A DNA stretch of 64,000 nucleotides, from assembly GCF_002551005.1 (NCBI RefSeq), contig NZ_NVOY01000004.1, forward strand, positions 126,038-190,037. Reading direction: 5' to 3'. The notes below the pieces were generated by a model that was given only the letters and a program-made list of their open reading frames with translations, searched no databases and was not told the DNA's origin. Numbering within the stretch: position 1 is the first letter of the stretch; every line of letters starts with the position of its first letter. The translations under genes and the position numbers were made by a program. Source of the DNA: Bacillus pseudomycoides. Its GTDB lineage: Bacteria; Bacillota; Bacilli; Bacillales; Bacillaceae_G. This document shows, piece after piece, positions 7,515 through 16,394 of the stretch.

Positions 7515-9548
7515 TTAAAAGGATGAAAACCATTCCTTTATTTTATCCATCAAGCTCCCTTTTTGTTCTTTTCCTTGTTTTTCTTCCTGTCTTTTTTTCT
7601 CTTCTTTTCGCTTCATTTCTTTTTCAATTGTTTGTAGCTGTTTTGTATACTCTGCTTCTGGTATAAGAGACAAATCAAAGTTTTTTTGAATTGGCTTTCC
7701 AATTGCTTTATTCATAATGTCGCGAAACATTGTTGTCGTTATTTGACTACCAGCCGGCACAAAATGTTCATTATCTGTTTTATCGTAACCAACCCAAATG
7801 GATGCAAGCAATTCTGGTGTATAGCCAACAAACCATGAATCTTTTGAACCGTTATTTGATTCATCTGCTAATTGTGTTGTGCCTGTTTTTCCAGCAGTCT
7901 CTGCATTTTTAAGTTTCGCTTTTTTCCCGGTTCCTTTCTCTACAACTCCTTTTAATAGGTATGTCATCTTTTGTGCCGTTTTTTCATCTGTAACATGAAT
8001 TTCTTTTTTATACCATTTTCCTACTGTATTCCCTTCACCATCTTGAATTTCCCGAATCGCATGTGCTTCCATTTGTACACCATCATTTGCAAATGTTGCA
8101 TACGCTTGTGCCATAACAAGAGGAGAGGTGCCTTCACTCATCCCTCCTAGCGCTAACGCATACGATCGGTCTTTTTCTTGCAGTGGAATACCAAAACGTT
8201 CTAAAGACTTCAAACCTTTTTCTACACCAATTTGTTCTAATAGCCAAACAGCAGGTACATTATATGAATTAGCCATTGCCTCATACATCGTCACGTTACC
8301 ATGATATACATTCCCGCTATTTTTTGGTTTATATTCATTAATTTCAAGCGGTTCATCTTTTAAGACATCGTATACCTCATATCCTTGCTCTAATGCTGGT
8401 GTATACACTGCTAGAGGTTTTAATGTGGAACCTGGCTGGCGTTTTAGTTGTACCGCATGATTAAACTGTAAAAATTGATACGTCCCTCTCCCGCCTACAA
8501 GGGCTGGAATACCGCCCGTTTTGGGATTCATAAGCACAACACCTGTTTGCATGATCTGATCAGAAGTAGTATTTGGAAAATAATGATCACTATTTACAAC
8601 CTCTTCTGTAGCTTCTTGCATTTTTGGATTCAATTCTGTGTAAATATGATAACCGCCTGATAAAATTTCATTTTGTGTTAATTTATATTTATTCATTGCC
8701 TCTCGAACAATGTAATCAACATATTGAGAGTACTTTCCTTTATATTTATCTTCGACACCGCGATGAAGTGAAAGCCCTTCATCTTTTGCTATTTGAAATT
8801 GTTTCTCTGTAATATACCCTTGTTCCTTCATTAACGAGAGAACAACATTTCTTCTTGTAATCGACTTATTAAAGTCTTTAAAAGGTGAGTACATAGAAGG
8901 TGCTTTAATTAATCCAGCTAAAGTAGCAGCTTCCGGAATCGTCAATTCCTTTACTTCTTTGTCAAAATACGTTTTTGCCGCCTTTTTAATCCCCCAAGCT
9001 CCTTCTCCAAAATAAATTTGATTCAAGTACATCTCCACGATTTCATCTTTTGTATATGTGCGTTCAATTTTCTTTGCAATAAAATATTCTTTAAATTTTC
9101 GTGAAAACGTCCGATCTTGTGTTAAAAATACGTTTTTAGCTAGCTGTTGTGTAATTGTACTTCCTCCAGCAACAACTTCTCCTGCTGTTATATTTTTAAC
9201 AATCGCATGAAAAATCCCGCTATAATAAACACCGCGATGCTCATAAAATTTTTTATCTTCTACTGCGACAACAGCTTCCACCATAACATCTGGAATGTCT
9301 TTTCGTTTAATTCCATCTGTTTTTGAAGAAGACAATGTCGCCGCTACTTCTTTATTTGCATCATAAATAACTGTTGGCTGAGGTACTGCTTGTTTTAATG
9401 CCGAAATATCTTGAATTGTGATCATTATATTCACAAAGATAAACAAGGATAAGAAAACAAAACCTATCGTTAACAATGCGATTCGCAATTTTTTTCTTTT
9501 TTTGAACCACTCCCGTACTCTTTGTAAATGAGCGCTGCTGAACTTCAT
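7515..9548 (-). CDS. class A penicillin-binding protein (transglycosylase/transpeptidase)
   Basis: 677 residues, bifunctional peptidoglycan synthase anchored by one N-terminal membrane segment (about 22-45). The glycosyltransferase domain shows the catalytic EDKKFYEH (Glu97) and GGSTITQQLAKN (128-139). The transpeptidase domain has the active-site STLK (Ser374), SYN (428-430) and KTGTT (554-558). The charged Lys/Glu-rich C-terminal tail (about 635-670) is typical of Bacillus class A PBPs. Size and layout resemble the PbpF/PbpG (PBP2c/2d) group active in sporulation or vegetative growth; I cannot say which. Single gene with its own terminator. Confidence 0.92.
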   Translation of the reverse strand: MKFSSAHLQRVREWFKKRKKLRIALLTIGFVFLSLFIFVNIMITIQDISALKQAVPQPTVIYDANKEVAATLSSSKTDGIKRKDIPDVMVEAVVAVEDKKFYEHRGVYYSGIFHAIVKNITAGEVVAGGSTITQQLAKNVFLTQDRTFSRKFKEYFIAKKIERTYTKDEIVEMYLNQIYFGEGAWGIKKAAKTYFDKEVKELTIPEAATLAGLIKAPSMYSPFKDFNKSITRRNVVLSLMKEQGYITEKQFQIAKDEGLSLHRGVEDKYKGKYSQYVDYIVREAMNKYKLTQNEILSGGYHIYTELNPKMQEATEEVVNSDHYFPNTTSDQIMQTGVVLMNPKTGGIPALVGGRGTYQFLQFNHAVQLKRQPGSTLKPLAVYTPALEQGYEVYDVLKDEPLEINEYKPKNSGNVYHGNVTMYEAMANSYNVPAVWLLEQIGVEKGLKSLERFGIPLQEKDRSYALALGGMSEGTSPLVMAQAYATFANDGVQMEAHAIREIQDGEGNTVGKWYKKEIHVTDEKTAQKMTYLLKGVVEKGTGKKAKLKNAETAGKTGTTQLADESNNGSKDSWFVGYTPELLASIWVGYDKTDNEHFVPAGSQITTTMFRDIMNKAIGKPIQKNFDLSLIPEAEYTKQLQTIEKEMKRKEEKKRQEEKQGKEQKGSLMDKIKEWFSSF

Positions 9549-9852
9549 TCATCCACTTCCTCTATCTTACTTTCAAATGTATATATGTACGTTATACCTT
9601 TACAAATTTTCCATGATATCGCTATAATTCGTCAAGTATAAGCTCTCTTTATTAGTCATACTTTTTATGAGAAAAGGACATTCTATAGAGGAGAACATTA
9701 CTAATATTTTATTAATATTGCTAATTTTTCAATATGTCTAATGTTAAGTTTTTGTAAACTTTTCGATAAAATGTTTTAAAAAACGACAGCTTTTTGATAG
9801 AATGAACTAGCCAATATGCTTTACATAACTATTTTTTGGTGGGGGTAACAAT
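9549..9852. other. intergenic region between PBP and phosphate transport genes
   Basis: 304 nt of AT-rich sequence holding the divergent promoters of the PBP and DUF47-pit genes. I see no convincing -35/-10 pair with standard spacing, no riboswitch and no open frame with a ribosome site. GGTGGGGG just before 9853 is the ribosome site of the DUF47 gene. Confidence 0.5.
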
Positions 9853-10473
9853 ATGGTTTTCAAATCGAAAAAAGATAAATTTTCAGAAATGTTAACGAAT
9901 ATTTCCGAAAATTTAAAAGAAGGCGCGCAATTTTTTGTGGAGTACAAAATTAAAAACGCAAGTGATTTAAAAGAATTCTCCATGCGCATGAAAGAATATG
10001 AGTCAAAAGGCGACTCATATATTCACGAAATCATTATGGAATTAAACAAAGCGTTTATTACTCCAATTGAACGTGAAGACATCTTGCAACTTGCAATGAG
10101 TATGGATGATGTATTGGACGGATTAGATCATAGTGCTGGTCTATTTGAGATGTACTCTATTACAGAAGCAGACGAGTACATGATTAAATTCGTTGATGCA
10201 ATTAATCAGTGTGCGATTGAAATTGCTTCTTCTATTGAATTGATGTCAAATAAAAAGCTGCTCGATATTCGTACAAATGCAATCAAAATTAAAGATTACG
10301 AATCCAAATGTGATGATATTCGTAGACATGCGATTAAACATTTGTTCTCTCGTGAAAAAGATCCGATTAAGATTATTCAATACAAAGAAATTTACGAAGA
10401 ACTAGAAGAAGTTGCTGATAGCTGTCAAAGCGTAGCAAATGTTTTAGAAACAATTATTATGAAGAACGCATAA
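9853..10473 (+). CDS. DUF47 family Pit accessory protein
   Basis: 206 residues, all helical, PhoU-like DUF47 family (MVFKSKKDKFSEMLTNISENLKEG start and the MDDVLDGLDHSAGLFEMY core). Such proteins are encoded beside Pit phosphate transporters and are thought to regulate them. Here it is 11 nt upstream of the transporter, so the two are co-transcribed (B. subtilis YkaA-Pit arrangement). Cytoplasmic. Start ATG 9853 follows a GGTGGGGG ribosome site. Confidence 0.9.
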   Translation: MVFKSKKDKFSEMLTNISENLKEGAQFFVEYKIKNASDLKEFSMRMKEYESKGDSYIHEIIMELNKAFITPIEREDILQLAMSMDDVLDGLDHSAGLFEMYSITEADEYMIKFVDAINQCAIEIASSIELMSNKKLLDIRTNAIKIKDYESKCDDIRRHAIKHLFSREKDPIKIIQYKEIYEELEEVADSCQSVANVLETIIMKNA

Positions 10474-10484
10474 GGAGTTTGATC

Positions 10485-11483
10485 ATGGATACACTCTTGA
10501 TTTTAACCGTTTTAGTTGTCATTTGTGCTTTAGCTTTCGACTTTATTAACGGATTCCATGATACAGCAAATGCAATCGCAACAGCTGTTTCAACAAAGGC
10601 TTTAAAGCCACGACAAGCCATTCTTATGGCATCTATTATGAACTTTTTAGGCGCAATGACATTTACGGGTGTAGCAAAGACGATTACAAAGGATATTGTT
10701 GATCCATTTACATTACCAAATGGTAGTCTCGTTATTTTAGCAGCGCTGCTTGCTGCCATCGCATGGAACTTAATTACTTGGTACTATGGAATTCCAAGTA
10801 GTTCATCTCATGCAATTATCGGTGCTATTGCTGGGGCAGCTATCGCTGCTGCTGGTATACATTCATTAAACTATAAAGGTTTCATTAAAATTATTGAAGC
10901 TTTAGTTACTTCACCAATTATCGCTTTCGTCATTGGTTACATCGTGTATAGCATTTTTAAAGTTTTCTTTAAAAACTTTAACCTGACGAAAACGAATAAA
11001 AATTTCCGTATATTCCAGGTGTTCACAGCCGCAATGCAAGCTTACACACATGGCACAAACGATGCTCAAAAAGCGATGGGTATTATTACAATGGCACTTA
11101 TTGCAAATAATTATCACACTTCAACAGATATCCCTTTTTGGGTCCAACTCGCGTGTGCGACTGCAATGGGTCTTGGTACTTCTATTGGAGGATGGAAAAT
11201 TATTAAAACTGTCGGTGGACAAATTATGAAAATCCGCCCTGTAAATGGTGTAGCTGCTGATTTATCATCATCACTTGTTATTTTCGGCGCAACTTTCATT
11301 CATTTACCAGTAAGTACAACACACGTTATTTCATCTTCTATTTTAGGTGTTGGTGCTTCACATCGCGTAAAGGGTGTAAAATGGGGAACTGCAAAACGTA
11401 TGTTAATTACATGGGTTATCACACTTCCTATTTCAGCTTCATTAGCTGCTTTATGCTATTACGTATTAAATCTTATTTTCTAA
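10485..11483 (+). CDS. pit: low-affinity inorganic phosphate transporter Pit
   Basis: 332 residues, polytopic membrane protein of the PiT family. The N-terminal DFINGFHDTANAIAT and the second-half AYTHGTNDAQKAMG are the duplicated PiT signatures. Start is ATG 10485, preceded by AAGGAG (10472-10477); a TTG two codons upstream is too close to that site. It is paired with the DUF47 gene and ends in a terminator. It imports phosphate with a cation (proton or metal-phosphate) by family knowledge. Confidence 0.93.
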   Translation: MDTLLILTVLVVICALAFDFINGFHDTANAIATAVSTKALKPRQAILMASIMNFLGAMTFTGVAKTITKDIVDPFTLPNGSLVILAALLAAIAWNLITWYYGIPSSSSHAIIGAIAGAAIAAAGIHSLNYKGFIKIIEALVTSPIIAFVIGYIVYSIFKVFFKNFNLTKTNKNFRIFQVFTAAMQAYTHGTNDAQKAMGIITMALIANNYHTSTDIPFWVQLACATAMGLGTSIGGWKIIKTVGGQIMKIRPVNGVAADLSSSLVIFGATFIHLPVSTTHVISSSILGVGASHRVKGVKWGTAKRMLITWVITLPISASLAALCYYVLNLIF

Positions 11484-11519
11484 AAAAAGTCGTCTTCTAC
11501 ATACGAAGACGACTTTTTT
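11484..11519 (+). terminator. terminator after pit
   Basis: Stem AAGTCGTCTTC / GAAGACGACTT followed by a T-run, directly after the pit stop codon. Confidence 0.85.
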
Positions 11520-11594
11520 GTGAACACACATCATTCTCATTCAAAACATTGTATAATGAATGATGTATTTGCTATAAAAGAGGAGATGTTACAG

Positions 11595-12395
11595 TTGGAA
11601 TATATTATGCTACTACTTGTTGGATTATTAGCAGGTACGATTGGAAGTCTAGTTGGCCTTGGTGGTGGAATCATTATCGTTCCTTTACTGATTGGCTTAC
11701 ATAGCCTTTCCCCGCAATTAGCCGTCGGTACTTCAATTATTACTGTCGTTTTTACAGGTTTGGCTTCTACCCTTACTTATATGAAGCATAAACGAATAGA
11801 TTACAAAAGTGGTCTTATTTTATTTATCGGGAGTGGCCCTGGAGGAATCATCGGATCATGGGCAAATAAATTTTTAAATCAAGAATCTTTTTCTTTATAT
11901 TTTGGCGTCTTTCTTATTCTCGTATCGATTTTACTAATGCTACGAGATAAATTGAAACCCATCTCCTTTTCAAACAGTTCTACTATTAAACGTTCCTTTA
12001 CAACTTCAGAAGGAGAAACCATCACCTATCAGTTTCCGCCTTTTCTTGCTATCATTATTTCATTTGGTGTAGGTTTTATTTCTGGGTTATTCGGGATTGG
12101 TGGAGGTGCCTTATTAGTTCCAGCAATGATGCTTCTTTTTGCTTTTCCGGCACAAATCGCCGTTGCTACATCCATGTTTATTGTTCTTTTATCTTCAATT
12201 GTAAATTCAGCAACTCACATTTACCTTGGTAATGTTAGCTGGCTCTATGCTCTTTTTTTAATCCCCGGGGCATGGATTGGCGGAAAATTGGGAGCTTATA
12301 TTAATACAAAATTAAGCGGTAATGCCATTATCAATTTATTACGTATTACCTTAATTATTCTCGGCACTCGCTTGATTATTAGTTCTATTTTATAA
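11595..12395 (+). CDS. TauE/SafE family membrane permease
   Basis: 266 residues if started at TTG 11595 (MEYIMLLLVG), which has AGAGGAG ending 9 nt upstream; the ATG at 11586 directly abuts that site and upstream starts overlap a TATAAT at 11552. About eight membrane segments with the repeated SLVGLGGGIIIVPLL and SGLFGIGGGALLVPAMM motifs of the TauE/SafE (DUF81) family, thought to export sulfite, sulfoacetate or other organosulfur anions. The substrate cannot be told from sequence. Single gene. Confidence 0.85.
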   Translation: MEYIMLLLVGLLAGTIGSLVGLGGGIIIVPLLIGLHSLSPQLAVGTSIITVVFTGLASTLTYMKHKRIDYKSGLILFIGSGPGGIIGSWANKFLNQESFSLYFGVFLILVSILLMLRDKLKPISFSNSSTIKRSFTTSEGETITYQFPPFLAIIISFGVGFISGLFGIGGGALLVPAMMLLFAFPAQIAVATSMFIVLLSSIVNSATHIYLGNVSWLYALFLIPGAWIGGKLGAYINTKLSGNAIINLLRITLIILGTRLIISSIL

Positions 12396-12421
12396 CGCAT
12401 TCTTTTTTAGAATGCGTTTCT
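12396..12421 (+). terminator. terminator
   Basis: AACGCATTCT / AGAATGCGTT with a T-rich loop and tail, directly after the permease stop codon. Confidence 0.7.
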
Positions 12422-12514
12422 TTATATACATGTATAAAAAAACACTCCTAAAATAATACATAATACTGAGCAGACACATAATAAAATAAAGTTAGAAACA
12501 TGTAAATTCTCCAA
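12422..12514 (-). CDS. putative 30-residue membrane peptide
   Basis: Too short for standard calling. TTG start at 12514 with AGGAGTG (12521-12527) 6 nt upstream. The product MENLHVSNFILLCVCSVLCI plus ten more residues is one hydrophobic helix rich in Cys. No homologue recalled. Supported only by ribosome site and hydrophobic pattern, so it may be fortuitous. Confidence 0.35.
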   Translation of the reverse strand: MENLHVSNFILLCVCSVLCIILGVFFYTCI

Positions 12515-12779
12515 AATAATCACTCCTATGTTTATTGCATCTTTTTTCTTGACCCCGCTCTAACGTACTATAAGACTCCTACCGAAATAGGTAAAAATGA
12601 AACTTCCATAAGAGCTTGATTGGTTCAACTAATGAAAAATTCTTATTTACTTTATCATATCGAAAAAACACAACATATACATTTACAATGCCCTAACAAT
12701 ATAGAAATGAGTGTTACAAATCCTATGTAATTATTACATTATATATACAATCTTATTGTTTTATCTTTATAAATATATC

Positions 12780-12955
12780 CAATTTAATTTTTCGATATAT
12801 AAGTAGCGGTTATATAAAACACAACCGCTACTTGCTTTCTCATTTTATTTTAAACCTTGCATGTGGTAGAAAAAAGGCCCTGACCGTTTCTATGCGCAGC
12901 AAGTTGCTCTCACCCATCTAAAAAGTGAAGATGCTTTATGTCCGTTTTTTAACAT
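12780..12955 (+). repeat. bcr1-like dispersed repeat, copy 2
   Basis: Plus-strand copy: TATAAGTAGCGGTTATATAA (about 12797), TTTTAAACCTTGCATGTGGT (about 12850), CCCTGACCGTTTCTATGC (about 12880) and CACCCATCTAAAAAG. More diverged than the others. With the small ORF above it accounts for the stretch 12396-13030; I see nothing between 12530 and 12780. Confidence 0.75.
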
Positions 12956-12967
12956 GTAATTATAAAA

Positions 12968-13020
12968 CAATCCAATACATGCTTCTTTCATAAGTGAAAA
13001 GCAGCATGTATTGGATTGTT
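12968..13020 (-). terminator. terminator of the 74-residue gene
   Basis: Long inverted repeat AATCCAATACATGCT / AGCATGTATTGGATT with a T-rich flank. Confidence 0.7.
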
Positions 13021-13030
13021 AAAATTACCA

Positions 13031-13255
13031 TTAGTGTACAAGTGACCATCCCATAAAATCTTCATGAACTTGTCTTGCCCGTTTATCATTTCGATCATAT
13101 AACTCTGCATAACTATCAGTTTCTTCATCATAAGCCATCGTATAAATGATTTGTCCATCTATTTCGACTGATAGAACAACTCCGCCCTTCATTTCTTCTA
13201 CATGTATCACTGCATCAGCTGAAATTCTCACATCAGTCATTTTTTCATCTAACAT
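13031..13255 (-). CDS. small acidic hypothetical protein
   Basis: 74 residues, acidic, predicted cytoplasmic with an antiparallel beta core (VVLSVEIDGQIIYTMAYDEE). The start ATG is preceded by a GGGGGCAT ribosome site. No known domain recognised. It is a single gene between two bcr1-like repeats with a strong terminator of its own. Confidence 0.65.
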   Translation of the reverse strand: MLDEKMTDVRISADAVIHVEEMKGGVVLSVEIDGQIIYTMAYDEETDSYAELYDRNDKRARQVHEDFMGWSLVH

Positions 13256-13454
13256 GGTATGCCCCCTAAAAAATATTCCTTTCTAGTACCGTTCTTATAC
13301 ATACACACTAAACAGTATACTACTTTAATACGGTATCTTTCGTCAATATAATTAATGGCCTTTATGTAAGTGAATGCCCTCTCTACTAAATATACCACTC
13401 TCTTAACCTTATCACACAAATCTTACTACTAATAAGTGATTTGATAAGGCTCTA

Positions 13455-13675
13455 AAAATTCATTTTGATTTTTCAACATATACGTCGCGGCTACATAAAA
13501 CAAAACATAACCGCTTCTATGCAGAATGCAACATGACCTGCACTCACTTTCTCCTTTTTGTTTTAAACCTAGCATGTGGTAAGAAAAGACCCTGACCGTT
13601 TCTATGCATGGCCAGATGCTCTCGCCCACCTAAAAAGAAAGAGGGTTTTTATGTCGTTTTTTTAATTTGTATTTA
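13455..13675 (+). repeat. bcr1-like dispersed repeat, copy 3
   Basis: Long plus-strand copy with CATATACGTCGCGGCTAC, TTTTAAACCTAGCATGTGGT, CCCTGACCGTTTCTATGC, GGCCAGATGCTCTCGCCC and ACCTAAAAAGAAAGAGGG. It has about 25 extra bases (CCGCTTCTATGCAG region) in the left half. It fills the gap 13256-13769 apart from the promoter of the Crp gene. Confidence 0.8.
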
Positions 13676-13769
13676 CATTTACAGTCATCTCTATCTTTAT
13701 CAAGTATAGTTTTATATAAACAATTCCTCTATAATGAAATTAACAGCAAAATATAAAGAGGTGCTTACA

Positions 13770-14282
13770 TTGATTTTACATAAAGGAGAAATATTATTTC
13801 GCCAAGGAGAGGAAGGCCCTCTATATTTTATAAAAAGCGGTCTATTAAAAGTCGTTCGTGTCCAAGAAGATGGCACACCTTTTTTATTTAACATTATTGT
13901 CCCAGGTGAAACAATTCCTCATCACTCTTTAATCTCACCGAAAGAATATCATGGTACTGCAATCGCTTTAATTAAAACAGAAGTAACACCGATTATATGC
14001 AACTCATGGTATGAACAATTACAAACAACCCCTGAATCTTATGCCAAGATCGCCCTCCAGCTGCAAACAAAATTACGCATGATGCAGCAACGTATCGACC
14101 AGCTTACAACCGTCTCACCAAAAGAACGCCTTTATCGTTTACAAGAATGGTTTGCAACCTATTTGGGAGATATCCCTATTTATGAAATCTTAACTCAAAC
14201 TGAAATTGGGCAATTAATTGGCATTCGCCGTGAAACCGTAAATCGTCTCTTTCGAGAACAAACAAAAAACGAGGTGAACTAA
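13770..14282 (+). CDS. Crp/Fnr family transcriptional regulator
   Basis: 170 residues from TTG 13770, which has AAAGAGGTG 6-7 nt upstream. The in-frame ATG at 13734 has no ribosome site and overlaps a TATAAT (13730-13735) that is likely the -10 element. N-terminal cyclic-nucleotide-binding-like beta-roll (KGEILFRQGEEGPLYFIKSG), a long dimer helix (about 95-125), and a C-terminal winged helix (LTQTEIGQLIGIRRETVNRL). There is no N-terminal Cys cluster for an iron-sulfur centre. It converges on hmp, so control of nitric-oxide or low-oxygen genes is a reasonable inference. Confidence 0.85.
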   Translation: MILHKGEILFRQGEEGPLYFIKSGLLKVVRVQEDGTPFLFNIIVPGETIPHHSLISPKEYHGTAIALIKTEVTPIICNSWYEQLQTTPESYAKIALQLQTKLRMMQQRIDQLTTVSPKERLYRLQEWFATYLGDIPIYEILTQTEIGQLIGIRRETVNRLFREQTKNEVN

Positions 14283-14297
14283 CACCTCGTTCTTTCT
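14268..14297. terminator. terminator between the convergent crp-like gene and hmp
   Basis: AACGAGGTG / CACCTCGTT followed by TCTTT; the left arm overlaps the end of the regulator gene. Confidence 0.65.
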
Positions 14298-14299
14298 AA

Positions 14300-15508
14300 T
14301 TACTGTAAGCTTGCTGCTGGTCCAAAAAATTCAAAGTGAATATGTTCTGATGAAACGCCCCATTCTGTCAAAGCTGCATGAATATGCTTCATAAATGGTA
14401 CTGGTCCGCAGAAATAAAAATCTGCTTCATTGGAAGGAATAATAGTTTGTAACCACGCTAAATCAACGAATCCTTCTCTATCATAATTTTTCACATTCTT
14501 ATCTTGCTCAGTTGGTGCAGAGTAGCAAGTATATGCTTTTACTTGTTCATGCTCTTGCGCTACATTTGCAACGTAATCTTTCATTGCGTGTACATCGCTG
14601 TTTAACGCACCGTGAATAAAGTATACATTACGGTTTGGTGATTGCTGAATTAATGTATTTAACATACTCATCATCGGTGTAATTCCTACCCCACCGCTAA
14701 TTAACACAACTGGTAATTGTGAATCCATATTAAGTACAAAATCTCCTGCCGGTGCACTTAGTGGTAAAATATCTCCTTCTTTTACATGATCATGTAAATA
14801 ATTTGATATCACTCCCTCTGGACCTTCCATACTTTTCTCACGTTTTACACTAATTCGATAATAATCTTTTCCAGGAGCATCGGATAAGCTATACTGACGA
14901 TTATGTGTATATGTTTCTCCTTCAATGTTTAGCTGTACACTTACATATTGTCCTGGTAAGAATGAAGATAGCGCCCCTCCATCTTCTGGTTTTAAATAAA
15001 AGGATGTAATCACATCGCTCTCTTTCTCTTTTTTCACGACAATAAAGTTACGGAAATCTCTCCAACCACCTGTTTTTTCTGCCGCTTCTTCATACATCTC
15101 TGCTTCTATACTAATAAACGCATCAGCTATTACACCATAAGCTTCACCCCAAGCATCTAATACTTCTTGCGGTGCATGAGCTACTTCTTTAATCGCTTGC
15201 AATAAACATGTTCCAACAATCGGATAGTGTTCTGCTTTAATACCTAAGCTGCGATGTTTATGCCCAATTTGTTTTACAACTGGAATGATTACTGCTAAGT
15301 TATCAATATAATTAGCAGCTGCGTATACTGCATTTGCTAAAGCTTGTTGCTGTCTTCCTTTTTTTTGATTTGCATGGTTAAAAATATTTAATAGTTCTGG
15401 ATGCTCAGAAAACATAATTTGATAAAAACGTGTTGTAATCTCTACACCTTTTTCTTGTAATAACGGTACAGTTGATTTTACGATTTCAATTGTTTTTGCA
15501 CTTAGCAT
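14300..15508 (-). CDS. hmp: flavohaemoprotein, nitric oxide dioxygenase Hmp
   Basis: 402 residues from ATG 15508 (GGAG 8 nt upstream; the GTG at 15517 sits on the ribosome site). The globin domain (1-140) has distal Tyr29 and Gln53 and proximal His85, the same numbers as E. coli Hmp. The FAD domain has RQYS (204-207) and the NAD(P)H domain GGVGITPMM (272-280). It converts NO plus O2 to nitrate using NAD(P)H. A palindrome of Fnr/Crp type lies upstream of the gene, and a Crp/Fnr regulator is its convergent neighbour. Confidence 0.95.
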   Translation of the reverse strand: MLSAKTIEIVKSTVPLLQEKGVEITTRFYQIMFSEHPELLNIFNHANQKKGRQQQALANAVYAAANYIDNLAVIIPVVKQIGHKHRSLGIKAEHYPIVGTCLLQAIKEVAHAPQEVLDAWGEAYGVIADAFISIEAEMYEEAAEKTGGWRDFRNFIVVKKEKESDVITSFYLKPEDGGALSSFLPGQYVSVQLNIEGETYTHNRQYSLSDAPGKDYYRISVKREKSMEGPEGVISNYLHDHVKEGDILPLSAPAGDFVLNMDSQLPVVLISGGVGITPMMSMLNTLIQQSPNRNVYFIHGALNSDVHAMKDYVANVAQEHEQVKAYTCYSAPTEQDKNVKNYDREGFVDLAWLQTIIPSNEADFYFCGPVPFMKHIHAALTEWGVSSEHIHFEFFGPAASLQ

Positions 15509-15541
15509 TCTATTCACTCCTCTATTTCTTTATCTACTTCC

Positions 15542-15584
15542 ATTGTATAGTATACCCAAAATAGAGGTTGTGATTTTAATCACT
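15542..15584 (-). promoter_or_regulatory. hmp promoter with Fnr/Crp-like palindrome
   Basis: TGTGATTTTAATCACT (15569-15584) fits the TGTGA-N6-TCAC(A/T) pattern. With -10 TACAAT on the minus strand (15542-15547) the palindrome is centred near -41.5, the class II activator position. A second possible -10, TATACT (15549-15554), would put it near -34.5, which would suit repression. Confidence 0.6.
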
Positions 15585-15751
15585 ATAAACATGATGGTTT
15601 TGTGAAAAACATCATAAAGTGAAGTTTCCCTTAACATCGTCTCCTTTTTACTAATGAATAATCTATCTTTTTAAAGAAATTCCTCGTGAGATTAAGATAA
15701 ATATTTCTGTATATTGAATCCATAATAAAAAGACCTACTACGTATGTCCTT

Positions 15752-16270
15752 TTACGGTGCTTGCAACACCTGTTCGATTACTTTTACATCTTTTCCATTT
15801 CCGAACTCTGTATAGCCCCAAATATTCGTTTCACCTGTATATTTGTTTACAATAATATCGAGATCATGATATACACGATGTGCATAAACAACATATTCGA
15901 TATTTCGAGTAGTTACTCCCTTTTTCAAAATTTCATAACTTCGTTTCACATCTCGTTTTATTTGTTTGTTTTTTACTTTCTTCTCAAAATCTTTTAAACC
16001 ATTCTCCTGTTCTTGAAACCATTTCGTTAATTGGTCCCAATCTCCGTCTGTATACTTTTCTGCTTTTCCGTAATTTAAAAAGTTATTGTAGCTTTCATGT
16101 GATGTTCCAATAAATTGTAGTACTTCTTTCGTCTCATTCACATCTTCTACTTTTGTCATTGATGCTACACCAACTGGTTTACTCGCATAGTGTATAAAAA
16201 ATTTACTTAAGCCGTAACTAGCGATTCCCATGATAAGAAGAATTCCAAGTATACTCCACATTTTTTTCAT
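15752..16270 (-). CDS. membrane-anchored hypothetical protein
   Basis: 172 residues. One N-terminal membrane segment (about 5-25), then a soluble helical domain outside the membrane with many Lys/Glu pairs (EKKVKNKQIKRDVKRSYEIL). It resembles a family of Bacillus proteins of unknown function (possibly DUF6241). ATG start behind an AGGGGTAGGGTG site. No operon partner. Confidence 0.65.
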   Translation of the reverse strand: MKKMWSILGILLIMGIASYGLSKFFIHYASKPVGVASMTKVEDVNETKEVLQFIGTSHESYNNFLNYGKAEKYTDGDWDQLTKWFQEQENGLKDFEKKVKNKQIKRDVKRSYEILKKGVTTRNIEYVVYAHRVYHDLDIIVNKYTGETNIWGYTEFGNGKDVKVIEQVLQAP

Positions 16271-16394
16271 ACACCCTACCCCTTTTCTTTATGTGAACAT
16301 TACATTTATTTCTAAAAAGAGTAATATTTGTAATATTCTATAAAAAAATGAGGATTCCTGTATAAATTGTTCTTACCATTTCGACAACGTTTTT

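Noticed and set aside
12631-12729. 32-codon plus-strand frame starting MKNSYLLYHIEK
   Set aside because: No ribosome site and no conserved character; probably chance in AT-rich sequence.
13429-13629. 66-codon minus-strand open frame
   Set aside because: It lies within bcr1-like copy 3, has no ribosome site, and its translation is the repeat sequence.
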